The notes under the pieces were generated by a model that saw only the letters and a program-made list of their open reading frames with translations, was not told the DNA's origin and ran no database searches. DNA of 64,000 nt from an uncultured Alphaproteobacteria bacterium (GTDB taxonomy: Bacteria; Pseudomonadota; Alphaproteobacteria; RF32; CAG-239), in contig CAJUCZ010000005.1 of assembly GCA_910585375.1 (NCBI GenBank), forward strand, positions 29,259 through 93,258, in the 5' to 3' direction. Position 1 is the first letter of the stretch; each line of letters begins with the position of its first letter. This document shows, in pieces, positions 1 to 9,357 of this stretch. The translations under genes were made by a program, and so were the position numbers.

Positions 1-685
1 GATTGTTTAATCTTTCTGAATATTTTACCGTTTTCTGGCGATAAAGCACGCGAAGCGTGGCTGTCCAGTAATTGACGGTCGGGCTTTTTGAATCCGGAAA
101 CATATCGCGGGTTTCATACTCGACCTGCCACAAACCTCGGCCGATTTCATTGACAGACAAGATACGGACTTCCCGCGCAAGGGCTTTGGTTCTGATGATT
201 TCAAGCGCCCGTTTGGCCGTCCGCTGAATAAACTCTTCATAAACCGGAACGGAAGACATTTCCTGAATTGGCCCGTTCGGCATCCAGCGCGCTTCCATCT
301 CCTGAATATCACGGGTAAAGGAACTGCGCATCAGAATATACTGGCGGACAAAGACCTCCGTTACCGTTTTATGGTCTTCCATATTGCCGCGAATGCGCTT
401 GATATTATAAACCTGTTCCTGTTTGTTTTGAAAAGTCAGCAAAAACGGCTCAACGCGGAACAACGGGATAACCTGCATAATGGCAATAATCAGCACAATA
501 TTGCAACAAATGCTGACGGCTGTGATAATGGCAAAAGCACGCGCAGTCCACAGGTATTTTTTTTCGTTACTGTTGCCGATGAACAATTCGGAATCGGCTG
601 ATGAGGAATAGTAATCATTGCGACGAGCGCCCTGATTCCCAATCAGCTTGGTTTCAGAATTGCCAGACCCCAGAATACGCGCCAT
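1..685 (-). CDS. VirB8-like inner-membrane protein of the type IV secretion operon (partial, runs off the left edge)
   Basis: The frame is open from the ATG at 685 down to base 1, giving at least 228 residues. About 45 cytoplasmic residues precede one membrane segment (about residues 45-67, ending before VEPFLL). A periplasmic part with RQYILMRSSF, the pattern EMEARWMPNG, and later VNYWTATLRVLYR follows. This topology and these motifs fit VirB8/TrbF, the periplasmic assembly factor of type IV secretion channels. The protein shares the VEPFL, RQY and ARW.P.G pattern with the gene at 1079-1840, so the two are paralogues. GGAG lies about nine bases before the ATG. The C-terminus is outside the window. 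VirB8-like is a motif-level call; no VirB9 or VirB10 can be seen to confirm it. Confidence 0.72.
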   Translation of the reverse strand, partial: MARILGSGNSETKLIGNQGARRNDYYSSSADSELFIGNSNEKKYLWTARAFAIITAVSICCNIVLIIAIMQVIPLFRVEPFLLTFQNKQEQVYNIKRIRGNMEDHKTVTEVFVRQYILMRSSFTRDIQEMEARWMPNGPIQEMSSVPVYEEFIQRTAKRALEIIRTKALAREVRILSVNEIGRGLWQVEYETRDMFPDSKSPTVNYWTATLRVLYRQKTVKYSERLNN

Positions 686-699
686 TTACATAACTCCGC

Positions 700-888
700 T
701 TAAATTGTTGCCACAAACCAATCCGGCAAATTTTTCGGCAAATCCAGCTGCAAGCAGGCACAAGGAGAGAGTTTAAGCTCGTCCGAACCTTTACCTACGC
801 CGACAGGCTCCGGTTCATAATAAGAACCGAAACAGCCGGACAGCATAAACACGACCATTACAGCCAGCAGGAATCTTCCATATTTCAT
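700..888 (-). CDS. Small lipoprotein of the type IV secretion operon (VirB7-like position)
   Basis: This is a 62-residue protein with a type II signal peptide: MKYGRFLL, a hydrophobic core, then the lipobox LSGC with Cys at residue 19. The mature part of about 44 residues is rich in Pro and Glu and contains a second Cys pair (CAC). GGAG is well placed before the ATG. The gene sits between two VirB8-like genes, with 14 bases to the next start. VirB7 proteins are outer-membrane lipoproteins of this size that brace VirB9, and the size, lipobox and context fit. The sequence itself is too short to prove homology, so the role is inferred. Confidence 0.7.
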   Translation of the reverse strand: MKYGRFLLAVMVVFMLSGCFGSYYEPEPVGVGKGSDELKLSPCACLQLDLPKNLPDWFVATI

Positions 889-1078
889 AGACTTTCTCCA
901 TTACAGATTTTTAACACGGCGGCCCCGCAAGGAACCGGCAGTTACACTTTTTTATTAAAATATACTCTTTTCGTTTAAAAGTCTAATGGCAAGCTGTCGA
1001 AATCCCCAACTTATCAACAAGTCAGAATTGCCGGTTATTTTATTATAACCGAAACACAATAACAATTTGTTAAAAAAC

Positions 1079-1840
1079 TCAAAGAATTTCGACTTCTGTT
1101 TGAGAATAGCGGGTTACGGTAAAGCCCATCGGGTTTATCAGGCGGCGTCCCATAAACATCCGTTCCCGAAAGAAATAAGCCTCAACCGATGCCGTCCAGT
1201 ATCTTTCTACAAAGACAAGATCCGTGCTGGCCGTTGCCGCGTAGAGATCATAAGTTTTAAAGTCAACTTTCCAAATCGGACTTTTGTTGCCGCCCTGCTG
1301 ATAAATTTTAATGATTTCCACCTCACGCGACAGGCCTTTTTCAATATTGGAAGACATGATTGATTCACGGTTGGCGTAAAAGGCGTCAAAAACAAGAGGC
1401 GCAGACAAAAAGTTTACCATCCCGCCGGGAAACCAGCGCGTGCGCATTTCCTGCGTGTCATTAATAACCGTATTGCGCACAATCACATATTGACGGATAA
1501 AAGTTTCCATCAACTGAGTCTTTGAAGCCATTTTATCCGTTATAGCCTCCTGCCGGACAATACCTTTAGACGTGTTCTGGTTGATAATCAGAAAAGGCTC
1601 GACGCTCACTGCCGGTGCCAGACGAAACAGCGACAGGCTGGCCAGCACCATAAACAGACAGGATAAAACGGCAAAAAAGATAAAAAGGCGGGAAAGCCAG
1701 GTATAATACCGCAGTTTGAGGCTTTCGTTTTTTTGCTCCATGCTTTGCAGAAACTCAACGTTTTGTTTGCCGCCTTTTCCTTCAATGGCAAGGATTTTGC
1801 TGCCGCCGACGGCCTTGGTTTGGCTTCCCGCATTTATCAT
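1079..1840 (-). CDS. VirB8-like inner-membrane protein
   Basis: The protein has 253 residues. A cytoplasmic N-terminus of about 48 residues is followed by one membrane span (about 49-75). The periplasmic part begins VEPFLI and contains IRQYVIVRN, TRWFPGGMV and, near the end, YWTASVEAYFF. The single-span topology and length match VirB8/TrbF, which nucleates assembly of the inner-membrane and core complexes. AGG is six bases before the ATG. The gene starts 10 bases after the stop of the 1399-residue exported protein, so the two are probably co-transcribed. It is a paralogue of the truncated gene at 1-685. About 190 noncoding bases separate it from the lipoprotein gene downstream, with a small CGGTTAT/ATAACCG hairpin near 1032-1051. 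Confidence 0.75.
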   Translation of the reverse strand: MINAGSQTKAVGGSKILAIEGKGGKQNVEFLQSMEQKNESLKLRYYTWLSRLFIFFAVLSCLFMVLASLSLFRLAPAVSVEPFLIINQNTSKGIVRQEAITDKMASKTQLMETFIRQYVIVRNTVINDTQEMRTRWFPGGMVNFLSAPLVFDAFYANRESIMSSNIEKGLSREVEIIKIYQQGGNKSPIWKVDFKTYDLYAATASTDLVFVERYWTASVEAYFFRERMFMGRRLINPMGFTVTRYSQTEVEIL

Positions 1841-1849
1841 TTTTACCTG

Positions 1850-4800
1850 TTACCTTTCACCTATCGGAAAACGGCACATATTCCTGTCATAAGCACCTTC
1901 ATTGTAGTTGGCGCAATAGATGTTACCCAAATCTTTCATGGCCTGACGGAATGCTTCTTCCTCTTTTTTCCGGTATTCCTCGCGGACTGCCGCGTTGGCT
2001 TCTTCCATTTTTATAATCTCGTCAAAATTCGGACCGCTGTCAACCCCTTCCGCAATTGTCACCAGTTCCTGATTATCTTTGTTCAGAGCCATGAGCATGC
2101 GGTTAAACTCACGCAGGCGGTATTTGACAATTTTATTATCCGAGACTTTGACATTCTTAATACGAGTATCAATCTCTGTTAAGAGCTTATTTTTGGTCTC
2201 ATCCAGCGTTGACATGGACAGTCTCCAGTCATCCGTATTAAGCAAGCTGAAAGCATTGGACAACTGGTAGCCGATTTCATCCAATGTCTGAGCCAGATCA
2301 AATTCAAGCTGGCGAATATCTTTTTCAAGTTGCTTGCGGCTCTCACGATAATCCCGTTCGGTTTCGGCAATATTCAAAAAGCCGCCGACTTGATTTTGCT
2401 GGAACGGCATGTAGCCCATAACCGTTTTTTTGACCTTGAAAGGCGAAGGATCATCGCTGTCATCAGACTCTTCCAAAGCACTTTCATCACCATTGTTTTT
2501 GCCGATGATCTCTATCAGCCGGTCATAAATTTTAGCCATTTCCTTACGGAATTTGGTTTCCGTACTGGCATCGTTGCCAAGAGCTGTCATCATCATATTC
2601 ATTAAAAGTTGAAGTTTTCCTTTGGCAATGGTTTTATCTTTCAGTGTTTTGGCTTTTGCCACTTCCAGCGAAGCTGTTACAATCTGAGATAAACTTCCGG
2701 AAGCCGGAGTTTGCAGGAAAATTCCAAGCTCGCTGCGCCCCAAAGTCGGGTCATAGTCATCCTTGACCGTTGTAAAACCGGCACCGGCCGTTTCATTATA
2801 CAGCGGCCATTTGTCCCAGATAAAGAATTTGCTGCTGTCGGCGCGGTTTCCTTCTTCCGTCAGGTTAAGCGAATAGTTAATGCAAGGGTTAACCTCTCCG
2901 CCGGCGTAATCCGCAGCCGTACTGGTCAGGCTGGCAACAATGTTTTCCATGGATTTGGCACGGCTGTCCAAACCGCCGATAACGGCCGTTCCAAAGTAAT
3001 CATTGCCGCAATGCAGGTTTTTCAGGCATTGGCCGGGGGTGTTTCCTGCTGCCAGCGCTTCTTCCGCCGCTGCCGCGCACTCGCGTTTGTGTTCTACGTT
3101 ATAAATCGTATTGTCTATACATTTATCTTCATTGCCGACCAACGATGCCGTCAGGTTGCAGGGGAACTGGCCGCCGCGCAAAAGCGTGTTGGTTCCGACA
3201 CCGCTGTCAAGAATTTTGGTCAGATCAATATCCTTTTGAACAAAAGGCTTGTCCGCCAGAATTTCCTTCCAGAGTTCCGGCACTTCGCCGCCATAAGCCA
3301 CAAAGGACTTCCGGCTGCCGGGGGCGGCATGCTCATAATCATAATCGTCAAAGTGGAAGATTTCCCGAACCGGCGGATACCCCATTTGCAACGGCGCGCG
3401 CGGTGCTTTCGCCTCACGGTCCGTCAGCGGCTTGACACCGATAAAGGTTTTGTCGTCTTCCGAAATGTCAAGCCGGCTGATGGTGGTTTTCCAAGGTGTC
3501 ATGCCGGCAGAAACGCCAAGTTCTGCATCAGACACTTCATAGACAACGGCGGCCAATGCCTGCATCATACTTTGGTGCATGGAAGGTGCCGTTCCGACGG
3601 AATAGTACAAATTGTCCCCCAGAGCACACATACTTTCGCGCATCGCTTTAATCTGGGCTTTCATACTTTCGATAAAGCCTGCCGTCAGAGACTGGGCATC
3701 GCCGATGACCCGGCTCATTGTAATAATCGTACCGCCGCCGGAAGCGCTGATATTGCCCAATTCCAGCCCCCGTTCGGACAGCAATCCGGGCAGAACTTCT
3801 TCCTTAAATTTATTCAGGATTGTTTTGCTGATAATCGAACCGTCATTTGACGGTACGCTGTCGCCCAGAACAGACTTTAACGATCCGGCCAGCAATCCGT
3901 CTTCCTCGGCGTTTAATTCCCACAAATTAGGATAGGTATCATCGCGTGAAAGGGAAACAACGGAAGGAATTGCTGCATCATTTGCAGCCTTATCATTTTT
4001 CAGCTGCTCGATTTTTTTTGCGGTTTCTTCTTTTAAGCGCTGAATTTCCTTTGTTTTATCTTCCGCCTTCATATCCTTATCCGAATTAACGGCAGCAATA
4101 GCACTTTCCAGCGCGGCTTTAGCGGCGTTTACTTCGGCAATTAAGGCAGCCGTATTGGCGACAGGCAGAGCCAGTTCAAAAATCTGCTCTTGTCCCAAAA
4201 ACTGCAGATACTGCGGCAGATTTATATATTTGCCATCAAGATACTGGCTATAAAAGTTCTTTTGGTCATTCCAAACCGGATAAGGATTGGACAGGGTGCC
4301 CCAAGTTCCAGGGTTTTCAGCCAGCGTTTTAGCAGCTATGGCGCCGATTTCCCACGGCAGAAGCTGTGATTTGCGAGCTTCGGCTTCGTATTGGGCAGTT
4401 TCATCCAAAACGGCACCGGAAACTTTTTCGGCATAAGGGATACCTTCTTTTTCAACATTATCCAAATCTTTGGTATGAATATCGTCTTCCGTCGGTGCCG
4501 GTACGGTACTGACATTATAGTTTTCACCGCTGCTGATTGCGGCTCTGGCCAGATCATACTGGTCAAGCGCCCAGCCCGAAACGCCGCTGCGGGCAGCATA
4601 ATCGGCAGACACATCCTCGCTGCAGTCGTCATCGCTATTTGCGGACAAATCTTCAAAATTAAGAACCGGACAATCCGTATAATCGGCTACGACATTGTCG
4701 CAACCGGCCTGACCGCACCAAACGGACGGAGCATCGGAAAAGTTGTTGGACAGCATTGTGACCGCACATTTGTCAACCAACCGAAGCATTCTCAAGGCCT

Positions 4801-6049
4801 TTTCATGCAGGGCAACCACTCTTTTATAGCTCTCAAAGTCATCTTGCGCCAAACGTATCTTTTTAATCAGATTATGGATATTTATGGCCGTTGTAATCTT
4901 ATCATAAATAAATTCCATACGAGTCATTTCGTTCATTTTATATTTTGCGTCATAGAACGGGTGCTCCAAAATCGGGTCATCACTTTGCGAGAAGTTTATA
5001 ATACCGCCGGGAGCTACCGTACTGTAGCCCTCAAAAGGCTTATACATATCGGCATCTTCGTTGTATTCATAATATTCACAAGGCTCCTGAGTACAAAGCG
5101 GATTAACTTTCTTTTTTTCCACATTGACTTCCACAACCGTATTTTCATCAATATTTTCAATTACCGTACCGTTGCCCATCGTCACTTTTTGAGGCGTGGT
5201 TTCAGTTTTTTTGGTAATGTGTGCATCAGCTCCTGCCACCATCGAATGGCCGGACAAGCTGAAATATCCGTTCAGCGCCAATTTGGGCAGATTATCAAAG
5301 TTCAGCGCGCCCTGAAGCGCCGGATCGGGATCCGGATATTCCAAAGGCTCGACAATATCATTAATGGCACGGGCGGCTTCCAACTGGGCTTTTATAGCCG
5401 TTAACTCCTGTAAGACGCGGGAGATTGTGTCTATTGTTTGATAAGCCAGATAATTGTTATACAACGCCTCATTCAAAGCCTCAGGCGATGAAGCGCCGTC
5501 ACCGCCGCTTTCATGCAATCGCGACTGTAAAGCGGCAAATTTGGCAGCAACGTCATTTGAAAGATATTTTTCGACTTCCCTTGCAGCGGAATAGGCTTCC
5601 AAAACGCTGTCATCATAAAAGTCCTGCGCCATTTTACGATATTTTACCTGTGTGGGAATATCGTGGGCGGGATAGGTTAAAAACAACTTGTAAATATATT
5701 TTTTAACTTCGCTTTCATTCAACGGATCAACCGCCGGTTCTTCCAGAATTTTAGCGCCGGCAATGGGTTTGTGTTCCAACCGGAGATTGAAATTTGAATT
5801 AAAATTTAAGGCCTTGGCAGTAAAGGCATTGGCAATCTGCTGTTTGAGTTTATCCGCTTCGGCAGAAAGCTCCGTCAATGCCGTGGAGATATTTTTACCG
5901 AGTTCGGCAGCCGTAGACGTCGGTTCAAAAACCGGACCTCCGAAAAAAAGGCCGAAAAAGGCGTCCGCTTTGCCGCTGAACAGCAGAACCGTACTGAAAA
6001 TTGCCGCAAACAGAATATTTCTTTGGGATTTTTGTTGAATTTTTCTCAT
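1850..6049 (-). CDS. Very large exported protein of the type IV secretion operon, function unknown
   Basis: The preferred start is the ATG at 6049, because GGGAGG lies five bases upstream; an ATG 16 codons earlier has no such signal. This gives 1399 residues. A signal peptide (MRKIQQKSQRN, hydrophobic core, GKADA) is followed by a mature end AFFGLFFGG. The protein has no further obvious membrane spans. It contains coiled-coil-like charged stretches (around residues 620-680 and again near the C-terminus) and many scattered Cys, suggesting a folded, disulfide-bonded periplasmic or surface protein. It lies in a run of exported proteins between VirB4-like and VirB8-like genes, where VirB5 or TrbJ normally sits. 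It is far too long for VirB5 and lacks the polytopic character of VirB6. I do not recognise a family. Confidence 0.8.
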   Translation of the reverse strand: MRKIQQKSQRNILFAAIFSTVLLFSGKADAFFGLFFGGPVFEPTSTAAELGKNISTALTELSAEADKLKQQIANAFTAKALNFNSNFNLRLEHKPIAGAKILEEPAVDPLNESEVKKYIYKLFLTYPAHDIPTQVKYRKMAQDFYDDSVLEAYSAAREVEKYLSNDVAAKFAALQSRLHESGGDGASSPEALNEALYNNYLAYQTIDTISRVLQELTAIKAQLEAARAINDIVEPLEYPDPDPALQGALNFDNLPKLALNGYFSLSGHSMVAGADAHITKKTETTPQKVTMGNGTVIENIDENTVVEVNVEKKKVNPLCTQEPCEYYEYNEDADMYKPFEGYSTVAPGGIINFSQSDDPILEHPFYDAKYKMNEMTRMEFIYDKITTAINIHNLIKKIRLAQDDFESYKRVVALHEKALRMLRLVDKCAVTMLSNNFSDAPSVWCGQAGCDNVVADYTDCPVLNFEDLSANSDDDCSEDVSADYAARSGVSGWALDQYDLARAAISSGENYNVSTVPAPTEDDIHTKDLDNVEKEGIPYAEKVSGAVLDETAQYEAEARKSQLLPWEIGAIAAKTLAENPGTWGTLSNPYPVWNDQKNFYSQYLDGKYINLPQYLQFLGQEQIFELALPVANTAALIAEVNAAKAALESAIAAVNSDKDMKAEDKTKEIQRLKEETAKKIEQLKNDKAANDAAIPSVVSLSRDDTYPNLWELNAEEDGLLAGSLKSVLGDSVPSNDGSIISKTILNKFKEEVLPGLLSERGLELGNISASGGGTIITMSRVIGDAQSLTAGFIESMKAQIKAMRESMCALGDNLYYSVGTAPSMHQSMMQALAAVVYEVSDAELGVSAGMTPWKTTISRLDISEDDKTFIGVKPLTDREAKAPRAPLQMGYPPVREIFHFDDYDYEHAAPGSRKSFVAYGGEVPELWKEILADKPFVQKDIDLTKILDSGVGTNTLLRGGQFPCNLTASLVGNEDKCIDNTIYNVEHKRECAAAAEEALAAGNTPGQCLKNLHCGNDYFGTAVIGGLDSRAKSMENIVASLTSTAADYAGGEVNPCINYSLNLTEEGNRADSSKFFIWDKWPLYNETAGAGFTTVKDDYDPTLGRSELGIFLQTPASGSLSQIVTASLEVAKAKTLKDKTIAKGKLQLLMNMMMTALGNDASTETKFRKEMAKIYDRLIEIIGKNNGDESALEESDDSDDPSPFKVKKTVMGYMPFQQNQVGGFLNIAETERDYRESRKQLEKDIRQLEFDLAQTLDEIGYQLSNAFSLLNTDDWRLSMSTLDETKNKLLTEIDTRIKNVKVSDNKIVKYRLREFNRMLMALNKDNQELVTIAEGVDSGPNFDEIIKMEEANAAVREEYRKKEEEAFRQAMKDLGNIYCANYNEGAYDRNMCRFPIGER

Positions 6050-6059
6050 GGCTGCCTCC

Positions 6060-7205
6060 CTAAATATCTTCTTTGTCGCGCATGACGTAGTCATCAAGGT
6101 TAAAATTAATCAGGTCATTTTCCGGCTGACGCATTGTATAAAACCGACGGTCACCGTATTCATGTGCCGTATATTCACGCAAATCGTTGACCATAAGGTT
6201 GGCATATTGCATTAAAAGCTCAATGATTTTGATTTTCATCTGCGTATCCATGCCGACCTGTCCGCCCAGCGTTTCCATGTTTTCCGCCGTATCGGTAAAA
6301 TCTTTAAAGACATCCGGCTCCGTATACATTCTGTATTTCAGCTGGATAGCCTCGACATAGCTTGACGTGACGGCATTGCGGCGTTCAATAAAACGCTTTT
6401 TGCGAATTTCTTTTACATTTTCGGCCACTTCTTTGGTGGTATAGTTTTGTTCTTTGGCTTTGCCCAAACCGGCGCTCGGATCATCCAGATTGATAGCTTC
6501 CTTTATGATATTCTCTAGTTTTTGCTTGATTTTTTCCTGAAGCTTGGCTTTTTCGGCATTCAGGGCATCGAGCATGGACTGAACATCGTCCAGTTTAGCG
6601 CTGACATTATATTCTTTATCCAGCGCTGACAATTCTTCCCGATATCCGTCAATAAGTTCCTGATTTTCACCGATATAATTTTCCAGTTCCAGCCCCGTGG
6701 CATAATCGTCAGAGGGCGTAGCGGCCAATTCTTTTTGGGCTTCGGCAATATTTTTTTCCGCAGCTTCAATTTTGCCGTTTATCTCGGCTTGTTTTATCTT
6801 ATAGACTTCATTGTTCTCGGCACTGATATTGGCTTTATCGGCCAAAAGCTGAGCAATCCGGGCATCAACCTGACTCAGGCGGGCGGAATCCATTGAAGAA
6901 GAAGCATATACGTCTTTATTGCCGCCCAAAGACAAGACTTTGTCGGCATATTCGGTTTTCCAGTCTTTAATCATCGGCAAAATCTCTTTGGTTTCTTTAT
7001 TGCCTTTGCCAATCAGCTCACTGAATATCTGCTGTTCCTTGGTATCAAGATCTTTTTGGGCTTTACGCAAAGCATCGCCCACGACCGTACTCAGGCGGCC
7101 ACCCATTTCGGCAATGTCGATTGTAAAAAACGCCTGTGCCGGAGCAACGTGGATCAGAAAAGAAAAAACAAGGAGAAAACTTATATTTTTTAAATGCTTG
7201 TTCAT
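6060..7205 (-). CDS. Exported coiled-coil protein, VirB5/TrbJ-like position
   Basis: The protein has 381 residues. A signal peptide (MNKHLKN, hydrophobic core, cleavage near APAQA) precedes a mature end AFFTIDIAEMG. Most of the chain is charged and helical, with long coiled-coil stretches from about residue 45 to 230, and there is no second membrane span. GGAG stands eight bases before the ATG, two bases after the preceding stop. VirB5/TrbJ proteins are exported, helical, minor pilus-tip components with this kind of N-terminus, so a VirB5-like role is plausible. The sequence similarity I can see is weak. Confidence in the coding region is high and in the role low. Confidence 0.78.
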   Translation of the reverse strand: MNKHLKNISFLLVFSFLIHVAPAQAFFTIDIAEMGGRLSTVVGDALRKAQKDLDTKEQQIFSELIGKGNKETKEILPMIKDWKTEYADKVLSLGGNKDVYASSSMDSARLSQVDARIAQLLADKANISAENNEVYKIKQAEINGKIEAAEKNIAEAQKELAATPSDDYATGLELENYIGENQELIDGYREELSALDKEYNVSAKLDDVQSMLDALNAEKAKLQEKIKQKLENIIKEAINLDDPSAGLGKAKEQNYTTKEVAENVKEIRKKRFIERRNAVTSSYVEAIQLKYRMYTEPDVFKDFTDTAENMETLGGQVGMDTQMKIKIIELLMQYANLMVNDLREYTAHEYGDRRFYTMRQPENDLINFNLDDYVMRDKEDI

Positions 7206-7207
7206 TG

Positions 7208-7915
7208 TTAATCTCCTTCATCCACGGTTGCCAGATCATTTCTCTGCGATTTGCTGGCAAATACGACTTCCGAACTCTCAAATTCAAGCAGAGCCATTTC
7301 CATGGCAATCATATCCAAAAGACGGCGGTTTGTGCTTTCGGCATAAGCTCTGCCGGCCTGAATCAGTTTGCGGCTGTCTTCCAGATCCACTTGTGGATCA
7401 GGCTGTTCCTGACGCGCTTTTTTAAGGTAATAGCGGATACTGTATGCCTTGGCATAAATCGTGGCTACATTATTATGCTGCGCTTCCATATCCTGCCGTT
7501 TTTGGTGTTTTGACTTAGTCGTATCATCGCCGGAACCGTATTTGGCAATATATTCGGTTTTTATGACTTCCTGCGCGGCATCAACATCATTGGTTTTGCC
7601 GCTCAAATAGCTCGGAACATCCAGCGGTGAAAGCTTCAGATCTCCGGCCAGCAGGTTTCTGCCCATCGTCAGCCGGTCATTAATATAATTGTAGCCCTCC
7701 ATAGCCTTTTTGCCAAATTCTCCGATTTTGGAATCCCGCATTTTTGCCTCGGCATCTGATACTTTTTCCTGCGCCATTTTCAGAATTTCCGTCGTTTCTT
7801 CTATTTTATCCTGAGCTTTTGTAAGGGCGTCCGATACCATCAGCGCCCGTGCTTGACAGGGCAGCAACAGGGAATATGCCCAAAAGCCCAAAGCAAAAGT
7901 AATTTGTTTTTTCAT
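7208..7915 (-). CDS. Exported helical protein, VirB5-like position
   Basis: The start is taken at the ATG at 7915, where GGGAGG lies five bases upstream; an ATG six codons earlier lacks a signal. This gives 235 residues. The signal peptide (MKKQITFALGFWAYSLLLPCQARA) is followed by LMVSDALTKAQDKIEE. The mature part is helical and charged, with a Tyr/Arg-rich middle (YAKAYSIRYYLKKARQ) and the segment RRLLDMIAMEMALLEFES near the end. The last segment resembles the C-terminal helix pattern of TrbJ/VirB5-type proteins. Its ribosome-binding site overlaps the stop of the upstream gene, so the two are translationally close. Confidence 0.78.
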   Translation of the reverse strand: MKKQITFALGFWAYSLLLPCQARALMVSDALTKAQDKIEETTEILKMAQEKVSDAEAKMRDSKIGEFGKKAMEGYNYINDRLTMGRNLLAGDLKLSPLDVPSYLSGKTNDVDAAQEVIKTEYIAKYGSGDDTTKSKHQKRQDMEAQHNNVATIYAKAYSIRYYLKKARQEQPDPQVDLEDSRKLIQAGRAYAESTNRRLLDMIAMEMALLEFESSEVVFASKSQRNDLATVDEGD

Positions 7916-7925
7916 GGCAGCCTCC

Positions 7926-9356
7926 CTAATCAATTTTCAGCAATTGTTCGCGAATAATTTCATATTCGCCGTAATACTGGAATGTATCGTTGGCGACTTT
8001 CATGGTATAGACATTCATAATCCGCGCCAGCATATTGGCAATTTCTTTATTGGCTTTTAAAACCGTGTCATAATCCAATTTTACGGTTGTTGACTCTATG
8101 GCTTTATTTTCAACCGGCCGGAGAACATCTTTTTCATAATCTATTGAATACAGCCGTGCCAATAAAGCCTCGGCAAAAAAGGCATAATTCTGCTGTTCCA
8201 CCGATTTTATGAAAATTTCGCGCGCTTCATGTTTGGCAGACTGGGTCGGCTGCTCACGCAGGGCAATCAAAGACTTGAGGCATTCCACGACTTTTTCCTT
8301 GTTTTCCATTTTTCCGGCGGTATCGGCGTCCAAACTGCAAAATTCAGCCAGCGTCCGCGGGATAATCATAATCTTGTCTTTTGTTCCCTGCGGGTTTGGA
8401 TCTTCAGGCTTGTCTTCAAGTTCTTCCTGAAAAGGCTCAAAGTTTCCGTATTCGGCAAACATGTTGTAAGAGAGTTGCATGGCGTAAACATTATAGAGCT
8501 TGTTCAAAATACGGGCGATTTCTTTGTTCATAATCATGGTCGTGGCATAGTCGTCACGTTCGGTTTGCGCCTTGATTGCTTTTTTGGACAACGGTTTTAA
8601 AATTTCTTTTTCATAATAAACGGCAAAATTGCGCGTTACCAGCGCTTCGGCGATATTGGCATAAGCTTCTTCCATTACCGATTTATAAAAGATATCGCGC
8701 GCCTCAGCCTGATCTGACTGGGTCGGACTTATCTGAAAACGAAACCTTTTTTTGAGACATTCAATCATCTTTACTTTTTTATCCAGCGTATTGATATCGC
8801 TGACGTTGATTTCGCAATAATCGGCCATAGCGTCCGGAAAAATAAATTTATCGCCTTCTTCGGTTGAATACAAACCGCTGTATCCGTCATTAACGGCTTT
8901 GGCCGAAGCAATGCCGGAACTTCCGGATATTGTGGCCGTCCCGCTCAAATCCGCCAGCTGGATTTTGCTTTTTCGCGGATCAAGCGAGGCGCCGAGGTCT
9001 TTTATCAGGTTCATTTTGGCATCTTCGGCACCCGGCACTTTATTGTTTGGCAGGTGGTCGTAATCCTGATCATATTCGCCATTCGGCTCATTGCCGTCGC
9101 CGCTGTGTATTCCCGTGTTCAGAAAGTTAAAGAAATTGGATTTGGCCGTTCCCATCGTGGTATTCATGTTACCTTCGGTATTCATGATGTTTACCACAAA
9201 TTTGGATTCAAGGATTACTTTCAGATTGGTGCCGAGGCACTGCATCATGGTTCCTTTGTCAAACACCGGAATCAGCGCCTGAGACGCACGGACGGACATT
9301 ATGCAGAAAACCGCTGCCAAGAGGCTCCGGATCATAATATTTTTTAATATTTTCAT
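7926..9356 (-). CDS. Exported protein with an internal duplication, type IV secretion operon
   Basis: The start is the ATG at 9356, one base after the preceding stop, with GAGGGGGTG upstream. The 476-residue protein has a signal peptide ending near VRASQA, then LIPVFDKG. Two copies of a roughly 140-residue unit fill the C-terminal two-thirds. The first runs from DYCEINVSD to EYGNFEPFQEEL and the second from EFCSLDADT to YYGEYEIIREQL. Both share the patterns ECLK, PTQS..EARDIF.KSV, Y..FAEAL, DYEKD.L.P and MNVY.M. The N-terminal region resembles the small gene just upstream (VLE.KF, then MN.T.G). The family is unknown. It lies in the VirB5-like cluster and is probably a periplasmic or pilus-associated component. 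Confidence 0.8.
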   Translation of the reverse strand: MKILKNIMIRSLLAAVFCIMSVRASQALIPVFDKGTMMQCLGTNLKVILESKFVVNIMNTEGNMNTTMGTAKSNFFNFLNTGIHSGDGNEPNGEYDQDYDHLPNNKVPGAEDAKMNLIKDLGASLDPRKSKIQLADLSGTATISGSSGIASAKAVNDGYSGLYSTEEGDKFIFPDAMADYCEINVSDINTLDKKVKMIECLKKRFRFQISPTQSDQAEARDIFYKSVMEEAYANIAEALVTRNFAVYYEKEILKPLSKKAIKAQTERDDYATTMIMNKEIARILNKLYNVYAMQLSYNMFAEYGNFEPFQEELEDKPEDPNPQGTKDKIMIIPRTLAEFCSLDADTAGKMENKEKVVECLKSLIALREQPTQSAKHEAREIFIKSVEQQNYAFFAEALLARLYSIDYEKDVLRPVENKAIESTTVKLDYDTVLKANKEIANMLARIMNVYTMKVANDTFQYYGEYEIIREQLLKID

Positions 9357-9357
9357 C

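Noticed and set aside
2711..3850. Plus-strand open frame of 379 codons inside the 1399-residue gene
   Set aside because: It is antisense to a gene with a signal peptide, start site and coherent composition; it has no ribosome site and an Arg/Phe-rich shadow composition.
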